A DNA stretch of 7,093 bases from Pirellulales bacterium (GTDB taxonomy: Bacteria > Planctomycetota > Planctomycetia > Pirellulales > JAICIG01). Positions 1 to 6,256 of the stretch are shown one piece after another (the stretch's first letter is position 1; every line of letters starts with the position of its first letter). The stretch is taken from assembly GCA_025924495.1 (NCBI GenBank), contig JAICIG010000408.1:1-7093 (forward strand), written 5' to 3'. Made by a program: the position numbers and the translations under genes. Below the pieces are notes generated by a model that worked only from the letters and a program-made list of their open reading frames with translations, was not told the DNA's origin and did no database searches.

Positions 1-92
1 ACGCCGCCTGGCTACAGCCTGCCGCCCCTACGCGGCTGAGGAGGCGCCTGTGGCGAATTGGCAAATCTCCAAACTTCGCCTGTCAAGAGGTT

Positions 93-112
93 CCCAATCG
101 GCGCCGATAGGG
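93..112. repeat. GC-rich palindrome
   Basis: A perfect 12-bp palindrome, ATCGGCGCCGAT, at 97-108 is flanked by CCC and GGG across an A/A mismatch, giving a 20-bp imperfect palindrome. It could be an operator or a hairpin at the end of an upstream transcript. There is no T-run after it, so a classic terminator is unlikely. It does not resemble the ATGT/ACAT type of PadR operator. It lies about 160 bp upstream of the promoter proposed for padR. Confidence 0.4.
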
Positions 113-274
113 CGCCTCCCGCGTACGACGGTTCTCAACAAGACTCCAACGGCACGATCAGGCCTCGAAACACGGAGGCTGACGCCACCGGCTCGCCAGA
201 TCATGGCGCCAACGCCGCAAATCGCGACCCTATCTCCTACCTACCATCTACCACCTGCCACCAAAAAACCGCTC

Positions 275-304
275 TTGCCATTACCTCTAGGTTCAAGGTA
301 TAAG
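275..304 (+). promoter_or_regulatory. Sigma-70-type promoter for the padR gene
   Basis: TTGCCA at 275-280 (5/6 to TTGACA) and TATAAG at 299-304 (5/6 to TATAAT) are separated by 18 bp. The expected transcription start is about 311-312, which coincides with the ATG of the PadR gene. No Shine-Dalgarno sequence precedes that ATG, so the mRNA may be leaderless. Confidence 0.55.
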
Positions 305-311
305 GCTCGCC

Positions 312-671
312 ATGACGATCAAGAAAACGAACCCGGACTTTCTCAATGGCGTGCCGGAATTGCTGGTCCTGCAATTGCTCGACCGGCAGCCGATGCACGG
401 TTACGATCTGGTGCAGGCCATTCGCCAGGCGTCGGGCATGAAGCTCGACTTCGGCGAAGGCTGCATTTACCCGATTCTGCATCGGCTGGAGGGGCAGAAA
501 TTTCTGGCCAGCAAGCGAGAACTGGTCGCAGGCCGGAACCGCATCATTTACCGCGTGACGAAGTCGGGCCGGAAGCGGCTGGCTGAGTCGACCGCCGCCT
601 GGAAGGACATTGTGGCCGCTATCGGCGCCATCTTGCAAGGAGGCCAACATGGCCAGCCCGCAATGGCGTGA
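312..671 (+). CDS. PadR-family transcriptional regulator
   Basis: This 119-residue protein is a PadR-type winged-helix DNA-binding regulator acting in the cytoplasm, most likely an autorepressor of its own small operon. The hallmarks are all visible: LLVLQLLDRQPMHGYDL near residues 17-33 (the helix and 'HGY-L' signature), 'GxxYPILHRLE' near 50-60 (recognition helix), and a wing with basic residues ending in YRVT-SGRKRL near 81-90. The length is typical of the short PadR class (about 105-120 residues). The ATG at 312 is chosen because the family fold begins a few residues later and a promoter -10 box ends only 7 bases upstream. The gene overlaps the following membrane-protein gene by 23 bp, so the two are almost certainly co-transcribed. 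Its ligand cannot be predicted. Confidence 0.92.
   Translation: MTIKKTNPDFLNGVPELLVLQLLDRQPMHGYDLVQAIRQASGMKLDFGEGCIYPILHRLEGQKFLASKRELVAGRNRIIYRVTKSGRKRLAESTAAWKDIVAAIGAILQGGQHGQPAMA
638..643 (+). promoter_or_regulatory. Shine-Dalgarno site fixing an internal start
   Basis: A perfect AGGAGG lies 5 bases before the ATG at 649, inside the 3' end of the PadR gene. It fixes 649, rather than the in-frame GTG-type start at 610, as the start of the next gene, and it suggests translational coupling between the two. Confidence 0.75.
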
Positions 672-1359
672 CCAATTGCAACAAGCACTCCGCCGGCAAG
701 GACTGCCGAGCGTTTACATTTCCCGGCTGGTCGAGGAGCTAACCGACCATGCCACCGACATTTCTCAGGAGAATTCCAGCATGGATGCTGAACACACAGC
801 TGCCAGTCGCTTGGGCCGCCCCGAACATCTGGCCTCAATCGCCAAGGCTGAATTCAACCGCCGCACCTTTGCCGGCCGTCACCCGCTCGTCACATTTATC
901 GCCGGGCCAATCATCGCCATTCCCTGTACGCTGGCAATGATTTTCTTCGTTGCCTTCGGCTGCATGTGGATGATCGATACGGCGATGGGAGGCAGCCTCT
1001 CCGCCAATGATGAGTTAGGCTTGCCGCCGACGTCGATGGAAGTAGCCGTCATCCAAGCATTCAATGGATTCGTTCGATTCGCGCCGTTCGTCATATCGGC
1101 GTGGCTTTTCGTCCGACTCGGCGGTCGCGCCGGGCTGCGCATCTGGCCAGCCGCCGCCTGCGGCATTATCGCCTTGCTCGCTCTCTTCTTTGTCTCGGTC
1201 GTCACGCCCGCCACGGCCGATGGTCCAGGGACGTTGATGATGGGCTTTGGTTGGAAGTTCGTCCTGGACCAGGCGCTTCAGGCCGCCGTGCCCCTGGCGC
1301 TCGGCGGCTGGTTCCTCTGGCGACATTCGACAAGTCGCTCGCAGGCAATCGCCGTTTAA
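649..1359 (+). CDS. PadR-linked four-helix membrane protein
   Basis: This 236-residue protein has a soluble N-terminal helical region followed by four predicted membrane segments. Residues 5-75 contain an amphipathic helical pattern with 'VEELTDH' (28-34) and 'ASRLGRPEHLA' (52-62). That pattern recalls the HAAS/permease-prefix domains often encoded beside PadR regulators. The membrane spans are roughly 80-109, 140-157, 165-187 and 205-224. There is no cleavable signal peptide and no catalytic motif. The start is set by AGGAGG 5 bases upstream. Because the gene overlaps padR, the membrane protein is probably controlled by that repressor and may sense or respond to an envelope signal. The domain assignment comes from pattern, not a search, and the biochemical function is unknown. 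Confidence 0.85.
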   Translation: MASPQWRDQLQQALRRQGLPSVYISRLVEELTDHATDISQENSSMDAEHTAASRLGRPEHLASIAKAEFNRRTFAGRHPLVTFIAGPIIAIPCTLAMIFFVAFGCMWMIDTAMGGSLSANDELGLPPTSMEVAVIQAFNGFVRFAPFVISAWLFVRLGGRAGLRIWPAAACGIIALLALFFVSVVTPATADGPGTLMMGFGWKFVLDQALQAAVPLALGGWFLWRHSTSRSQAIAV

Positions 1360-1408
1360 AATCGCTTCGAGTCGTCTCCGGTTGGCAGCAGGGCCTTCGG
1401 CAAGATTC

Positions 1409-1426
1409 AAGGCCTGCGGCAGGCTT
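1409..1426. terminator. Possible hairpin terminator between convergent genes
   Basis: GCCTG (1412-1416) and CAGGC (1420-1424) form a short stem around a CGG loop, extendable by a G/T and an A/T pair. It sits between the stop of the membrane-protein gene (1359) and the stop of the minus-strand fusion gene (1426-1428). No strong T-run follows on either strand, so intrinsic termination is only a guess. Confidence 0.3.
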
Positions 1427-3360
1427 CACGCCCGCGATAATCTTCGCTTCCACTCCGCTTTGAGTGGAGCATCGCGGGCGACGAGGAACGGATAACTTGC
1501 CAATCCGCCCGCCCACAGCAAGCTGAGGCCGCCGTAGGCGGGCAACAGATGCTTCAGGCTGTGATATCCGACGACCCAATGCACCAGAATGGTCGAGCAA
1601 TATGCGATATTGCCGGCCAGCATCAGGGCCGTCCAGAGCCATGCCTGACCGCGTCGGAAAGCCCACATGGCCGGCAACAGGGTCGCGGCGCCGCATGCGA
1701 TCAACATGCCCCCAAACGTCGCACGATCGTGTGCCACAAGCGGTACGAGTCGCGGGTGTGCATCAACCAGATCGGCGGCGCACACGTTCATGAATTCCAA
1801 ATCTTCGGGAACAAACACCGTGGTCATGCCTATGACAGAAATCGTCACTCCTGCGACGACCAGCGCTGCTCCATGAATGACGAACAGCAGTTGGCCCCAC
1901 TGACTCGCTCGCCACCGCCCATCGTTCCACAATTCAGGCGGCTCCATTGGCTGCCGCTCGCCAAGCGACGAGTGAACCGTCAGGACCAGGAACTGAAACA
2001 GGATGGCCGTCACGAAGGCATGAAACGGATCGAAATAGCCGAAACCGAGAAACGAAAAGAAGCTGACAAAGCCAGCCAACGCGGAAAACACAACGGTGAC
2101 GTACGCCCAATGTTCTCCGCGTCGAATTCCCCGCCAGGCAAGCGCCGAGTAAAGGATCCCGATAGCCAGCATCGTGCCAGCCAAGGTGACGCGGTCGTGC
2201 GTCATAAACGAGAGCAGCCGATCGTTCAGTTCGGCCAATTGTTGCCGGCTTAGTCCGGCCATGGCTTCGTCATACGGCATGACAACGCGCGTCATCGCGA
2301 CAACCATGGCCAGCACGCCGCCAACGAGCATGCTCAGGCCCATCAGCAGCGCCCAAAACCAGGCTTCGCGGCCGATGCGCGCGGCCGGCGCCGGTGGCGA
2401 AATTTCCTCCATTTGACGTCGATAGAGCAGCGCTTCGTTGATTCGCTTAGGCAAGCCCGGCCCCGCGAAGACCAGGCCGGAATCGACTTGAACGAGATCG
2501 GCGCCCGCTTCGAAATAGTCGAGAGCATCGGCGGGTGCGTGGATTCCTGCTGATCCGATGATGATTGGTTGATCGCCCAACATCATGCGGATCTTCCGAA
2601 CTGTTTCTACGGCTGCATCAAAACCTGCCTTGCCGAATTGCCGCTCTTTGTCCTCCGCCGCGTTCCCGATGACGACTGCGCCCGCGATTTGCCGAGCACG
2701 GATTGCTTGCATGCAGCGTTCTCTTTGCGATTCACAGTTCCAAGTGTCCGCGTAAACCGCCCCAAAGAATAAAGGCGGCTGGCGAGTCGATTCGTGCGCA
2801 GACTGCCAGGCGTCGCACACATCGTCGATGCATTGAACTGGCATGACAAAGCCATCGACGTAGGTTTGAAGTTCATCGATCATGTCTCTCGCTTCGGCAA
2901 GCGACGCCGGCTCGATGCGTGCGAAAATGGGAATCGCCAAGGGCCCATCGCGTTTCAGCCGCTCGCTGGCGGCCTGGGCGCTAATTGCCGCTTGCGGCGG
3001 CTCGCATCGCATCGTTTCCGACGCGGCGTCCAGGTGCACCGCGCCGACCTCCGTTGGCGGCCGCGCGACGATCGGACCAATTTCCAAAAACCCGAAGCCG
3101 AACTCGGTGAATGCGGGACTAGCCTGCAAATAGGTGTCGAGGCTGCAGCTCAAGCCGACCTGAGAACGCATGGCAATGCCATCTCGCTCGACTGCCAGCC
3201 GAGCATCCGGCCGCATGTGGCCCATCAACTGAATCACATGTCGGCCGAACGGCAAACGCGCGAGGAATCCCATCCCGCCCAAGGCGATCGTTCGGCCTGC
3301 TTGCGGGCCGAGCGAGAAGAGCAGCGGACGAAAGACCGTTTGGTAAGTCCAGTCAGGCAT
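1426..3360 (-). CDS. DHODH-like domain fused to a duplicated membrane domain
   Basis: The protein is 644 residues from the ATG at 3360; a TTG at 3381 would add seven. Residues 1-315 follow the class-2 dihydroorotate dehydrogenase pattern. The N-terminal 'FRPLLFSLGP' resembles the PyrD start, 'FGFGFLEIGPIVARP' (87-101) matches the strand before the FMN site, and residues 265-312 match the FMN-phosphate-binding end ('GSAGI', 'SGLVFAGPGLPKRIN'). The active site appears lost. The usual G-x-D-K reads S-L-D-T (73-76), and the NxSSPN catalytic-serine motif is replaced by 'MPVQCID' near 173-179. The conserved Lys after it appears to be Gly near 200. Residues 335-627 form about eight membrane helices in two related halves. 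Ordinary PyrD has about 340 residues and no such C-terminal domain. I infer an FMN-binding or degenerate membrane protein, not a pyrimidine-synthesis enzyme. No clear ribosome-binding site precedes either start. Confidence 0.82.
   Translation of the reverse strand: MPDWTYQTVFRPLLFSLGPQAGRTIALGGMGFLARLPFGRHVIQLMGHMRPDARLAVERDGIAMRSQVGLSCSLDTYLQASPAFTEFGFGFLEIGPIVARPPTEVGAVHLDAASETMRCEPPQAAISAQAASERLKRDGPLAIPIFARIEPASLAEARDMIDELQTYVDGFVMPVQCIDDVCDAWQSAHESTRQPPLFFGAVYADTWNCESQRERCMQAIRARQIAGAVVIGNAAEDKERQFGKAGFDAAVETVRKIRMMLGDQPIIIGSAGIHAPADALDYFEAGADLVQVDSGLVFAGPGLPKRINEALLYRRQMEEISPPAPAARIGREAWFWALLMGLSMLVGGVLAMVVAMTRVVMPYDEAMAGLSRQQLAELNDRLLSFMTHDRVTLAGTMLAIGILYSALAWRGIRRGEHWAYVTVVFSALAGFVSFFSFLGFGYFDPFHAFVTAILFQFLVLTVHSSLGERQPMEPPELWNDGRWRASQWGQLLFVIHGAALVVAGVTISVIGMTTVFVPEDLEFMNVCAADLVDAHPRLVPLVAHDRATFGGMLIACGAATLLPAMWAFRRGQAWLWTALMLAGNIAYCSTILVHWVVGYHSLKHLLPAYGGLSLLWAGGLASYPFLVARDAPLKAEWKRRLSRA
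1429..1480. repeat. Nested inverted repeat in the 3' end of the fusion gene
   Basis: CGCCCGCGAT (1429-1438) and ATCGCGGGCG (1471-1480) are a perfect 10-bp inverted pair. Inside them TCCACTC (1449-1455) and GAGTGGA (1462-1468) form a second 7-bp stem with a six-base loop. The structure covers the last codons of the minus-strand gene and may act as a 3'-end stabilising or terminating structure. It may also be accidental. Confidence 0.55.
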
Positions 3361-3538
3361 CGAGCAGGTCTTGGCGCACAAGAGGAATGAGCCGCGCGCC
3401 CCAGGATGCGGGGGTACAGTGGAAGGCCCAATTCTAACCGGACGATTGCGGGGCCTAATAACTAGTCAGCGGCCCCGTGACCGCCTTGGGGGCAATTTCT
3501 TCCCACTGCAGAGGGATCCGCGAGACGGGCGTATCCCA

Positions 3539-3695
3539 AGCTCGGATCACTCATTGGCCCATATTAACCCGAAGCGCCCGCGAGGGCGAACGGCCTCGAA
3601 GGGTCGCCTGCCGGCGACCGACATCCCTCGCTGGCGCTTCGGGTTAGTGTGCGCACTTCACCAGACTATTGCTGGGCTGGTGAGTGATCCAGGCT
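3539..3695 (+). repeat. Large nested palindromic element, planctomycete-repeat-like
   Basis: Three stems are nested. The outer stem pairs 3544-3560 with 3674-3690. It starts GGATCACTCA/TGAGTGATCC, and its three non-Watson-Crick positions are all G-T, so as plus-strand RNA it is 17 continuous pairs. It extends to 3539-3542/3692-3695 past one mismatch. The middle stem pairs 3565-3586 with 3625-3646 (22 positions, one mismatch; TAACCCGAAGCGCC core). The apical stem pairs GGTCGCC (3602-3608) with GGCGACC (3613-3619) around TGCC. I recall the middle-stem sequence as a common planctomycete intergenic repeat. It could be a REP/MITE-like element or a structured RNA. No clear target-site duplication is visible. 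Confidence 0.75.
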
Positions 3696-3750
3696 AGCGG
3701 CGAAGGCGGTCGGCTCCTTCCTCCTTGTTTCGAGCCAGCCTTAGCGGCAA

Positions 3751-3765
3751 CTGCCAACTTGGCAG
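3751..3765. promoter_or_regulatory. Dyad CTGCCAACTTGGCAG, possible regulator site
   Basis: Two perfect 7-bp arms, CTGCCAA and TTGGCAG, flank a single central base. The dyad lies about 127-141 bp upstream of the start expected from the sigma-54 promoter, within the usual range for enhancer-binding activator sites. Its right half could also serve as a -35 (TTGGCA) with TGTATT at 3781-3786 as a weak -10. Confidence 0.45.
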
Positions 3766-3806
3766 AGCGTGCGGAACGTCTGTATTCGTGGCGCGCGCGG
3801 CATGGA

Positions 3807-3820
3807 TTGCCAACAGGCAA
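3807..3820. promoter_or_regulatory. Second dyad TTGCC-AACA-GGCAA
   Basis: TTGCC (3807-3811) and GGCAA (3816-3820) form a dyad around AACA. It shares the TGCCAAC left half and GGCA right half with the dyad at 3751-3765 but has a spacer one base shorter. It lies about 72-85 bp upstream of the predicted sigma-54 start, so it is a candidate second copy of the same operator. Confidence 0.35.
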
Positions 3821-3864
3821 CATAACACTATGCAAATAAGCTACTTAGGATGCACATCTGTCTC

Positions 3865-3882
3865 TTGGCACACCTTGTGCTT
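3865..3882 (+). promoter_or_regulatory. Sigma-54 (-24/-12) promoter for the chaperonin cluster
   Basis: TTGGCACACCTTGTGCTT fits the RpoN consensus (TGGCACG-N4-TTGCW). The -24 GG is at 3867-3868 and the -12 GC at 3879-3880, exactly 12 bp apart. TGGCAC is perfect and the -12 block reads GTGCT (4/5). Transcription would begin near 3892, leaving a leader of about 178 nt before groEL1. Such promoters need an activating ATPase bound upstream. Confidence 0.65.
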
Positions 3883-3978
3883 AAAGAGCGGCTTTTGAAG
3901 GCCGCCGGCTGCCATTATGGGGTGGCGGTCTATCAGTGCCCTTCCGCATACCGACTGCCTGCAAACGGTTTAGGACCA

Positions 3979-4006
3979 GCGGCGATCCTGAAATGAGGGT
4001 CGCCGC
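3979..4006 (+). promoter_or_regulatory. Strong hairpin in the groEL1 leader
   Basis: GCGGCGATCC (3979-3988) pairs with GGGTCGCCGC (3997-4006): ten consecutive pairs, one of them G-T, around an eight-base loop. An outer stem, CGGTTT (3966-3971) with AAACCG (4011-4016), extends the structure. It sits 50 nt before the groEL1 Shine-Dalgarno sequence. It may be a folding scaffold, an mRNA stabiliser or a processing site. No T-run follows, so it is not a terminator. Confidence 0.6.
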
Positions 4007-4037
4007 CAGAAAACCGCTGCGGGCAATGACAAAAGCA

Positions 4038-4063
4038 TTCTTTTTCGCCAGCAACAGGAGGAA
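4038..4063 (+). promoter_or_regulatory. FourU-like RNA-thermometer candidate at the groEL1 ribosome site
   Basis: TTCTTTTT (4038-4045) can pair without gaps with AGGAGGAA (4056-4063), which contains the whole Shine-Dalgarno sequence (AGGAGG 4056-4061, 8 bases before the GTG). Of the eight pairs, four are A-U, one G-C and three G-U, and the loop is ten bases. A U-run pairing with AGGA is the defining feature of FourU thermometers, where a weak stem melts on warming. The temperature response is inferred, not shown. Confidence 0.5.
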
Positions 4064-4069
4064 ACCACT

Positions 4070-5762
<1,693 letters not shown>

Positions 5763-5764
<2 letters not shown>

Positions 5765-5819
5765 TAGGCGATAGGCGGCATGTAGTAGGTGGGAATTGAG
5801 AATGCCGCCAACTGCTACT
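5763..5819 (+). terminator. Hairpin after groEL1, possible attenuator or processing site
   Basis: GGCGGCAT (5774-5781) pairs with ATGCCGCC (5802-5809), and AGTAG (5763-5767) with CTACT (5815-5819), giving an interrupted stem that begins at the groEL1 stop codon. A direct repeat, ATGTAGTAGG, occurs at 5759-5768 and 5780-5789. No T-run follows, so full termination is doubtful. It may lower readthrough or stabilise the 3' end of the groEL1 message. Confidence 0.4.
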
Positions 5820-5824
5820 TCTAA

Positions 5825-5853
5825 TTGCCTTACGCTCTACGAGATTCATAAAC
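5825..5853 (+). promoter_or_regulatory. Weak possible promoter before groES
   Basis: TTGCCT (5825-5830) and CATAAA (5847-5852) each match sigma-70 boxes at 4/6 with a 16-bp spacer, in an A-rich stretch. If active it would allow groES-groEL2 to be transcribed separately from groEL1. The match is poor enough to be chance. Confidence 0.22.
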
Positions 5854-5893
5854 CAAACCAAAGATCAAAACCATATTCGAGAGAAACTCAGTC

Positions 5894-6193
5894 ATGAAAG
5901 ACGTCAAGCTCCGCCCTCTGGATGATCGCGTGGTAGTCGAACCGAACGAAGCCGAAGAAGTCACCGCCGGCGGCATCGTGCTGCCCGACAGCGCCAAGGA
6001 AAAGCCGCAGCGCGGCAAGGTGGTGTCGGTCGGTCCCGGCAAGCTGCTCGATAGCGGCGAGCGCGGCAAGTTGTCGGTCAACGTCGGCGACGAGGTGATC
6101 TATGGCAAGTACTCGGGCACGGAAATCGAAGTCAACGGCCGCGACGTGAAGATCCTCCGCGAGACCGACATCCTGGCCAAAGTCTTGGGCTAA
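5894..6193 (+). CDS. groES: Co-chaperonin GroES (10 kDa, Hsp10)
   Basis: This 99-residue protein is the heptameric lid that binds the GroEL apical domains and closes the folding chamber. It opens with the canonical '[13 protein letters not shown]' (5-17). It carries the mobile loop with the GGIVLP contact motif (26-31) and the usual beta-barrel blocks 'GKVVSVGPG' (41-49) and '[16 protein letters not shown]' (64-79), and ends 'DILAKVLG'. The length is normal. The ATG at 5894 gives exactly the family N-terminus. The ribosome site is weak (GAGA about 10 bases upstream), unlike those of the two groEL genes. It lies 129 bp after groEL1 and 63 bp before groEL2, so one cap probably serves two GroEL types. 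The leader is A/C-rich and shows no obvious structure masking the start. Confidence 0.97.
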   Translation: MKDVKLRPLDDRVVVEPNEAEEVTAGGIVLPDSAKEKPQRGKVVSVGPGKLLDSGERGKLSVNVGDEVIYGKYSGTEIEVNGRDVKILRETDILAKVLG

Positions 6194-6222
6194 GCAAGCC
6201 CGGCCAGACCCGTTCGAAACTC

Positions 6223-6250
6223 CGATTTTCATCGCATTCAAAAGGAATCG
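6223..6250 (+). promoter_or_regulatory. FourU-like pairing over the groEL2 ribosome site
   Basis: CGATTTT (6223-6229) can pair with GGAATCG (6244-6250), seven pairs with two G-U, around a 14-base loop. The right arm covers the GGAA of the Shine-Dalgarno sequence (AAGGA, 6242-6246, ten bases before the GTG). The arrangement parallels that before groEL1. It is shorter and has a larger loop, so support is weaker. Confidence 0.35.
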
Positions 6251-6256
6251 TCAATC

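Larger units (their letters stand above)
1..311. other. Upstream region without a supported gene
   Basis: I see no convincing gene here. A plus-strand frame runs open from the window edge through 586, but it collides with the padR gene and translates to a Pro/Arg/Thr-rich sequence without recognisable motifs, so it is probably spurious. A short frame ending in TGA at 37-39 could be the tail of an upstream gene, but only 12 codons are visible. The stretch contains a GC-rich palindrome (93-112), a 9-bp inverted pair (GGAGGCGCC at 40-48, GGCGCCTCC at 111-119) and, at its end, a promoter for the padR gene. Confidence 0.5.
3361..4069. other. Divergent intergenic region with structured DNA
   Basis: There is no gene in this ~700-bp stretch between the minus-strand fusion gene and groEL1. 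Beyond the elements listed separately it holds two smaller hairpins: CGGGGCC/GGCCCCG at 3449-3455 and 3471-3477, and GGGAT/ATCCC at 3513-3517 and 3533-3537 with an inner CGC/GCG. There is also an early leader hairpin pairing 3900-3906 with 3924-3930. A TAGAAT-like -10 on the minus strand (3431-3436) lacks a good -35, so I do not call a promoter for the fusion gene. No CIRCE dyad (TTAGCACTC..GAGTGCTAA) is present. Confidence 0.7.

Noticed and set aside
50..586. Plus-strand open frame of 178 codons overlapping padR
   Set aside because: It overlaps a clear PadR gene in another frame, has no recognisable motif and has Pro/Arg/Thr-rich composition expected from an out-of-frame GC-rich sequence.
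610..1359. Longer start at 610 for the membrane protein
   Set aside because: The perfect AGGAGG five bases before ATG 649 fits better, and the extra 13 residues match nothing.
1549..2253. Plus-strand open frame of 234 codons opposite the fusion gene
   Set aside because: The minus strand here encodes regular membrane helices with an internal duplication, while the plus frame has no fold-like pattern.
1426..3360. Calling the fusion gene pyrD
   Set aside because: Key catalytic motifs of dihydroorotate dehydrogenase appear replaced and half the protein is an unrelated membrane domain, so the symbol would mislead.
3361..3381. TTG start at 3381 for the DHODH-like fusion
   Set aside because: It has no ribosome site, and the ATG at 3360 places the N-terminus where class-2 DHODH proteins begin. 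The case is not closed, because the ATG also lacks a clear site.
3421..3460. Minus-strand promoter with TAGAAT at 3431-3436
   Set aside because: No acceptable -35 at 16-18 bp; a single 5/6 hexamer is expected by chance.
3361..4069. CIRCE operator, tRNA or CRISPR in the groEL1 upstream region
   Set aside because: No TTAGCACTC-N9-GAGTGCTAA dyad, no cloverleaf and no spaced direct repeats were found by reading both strands.
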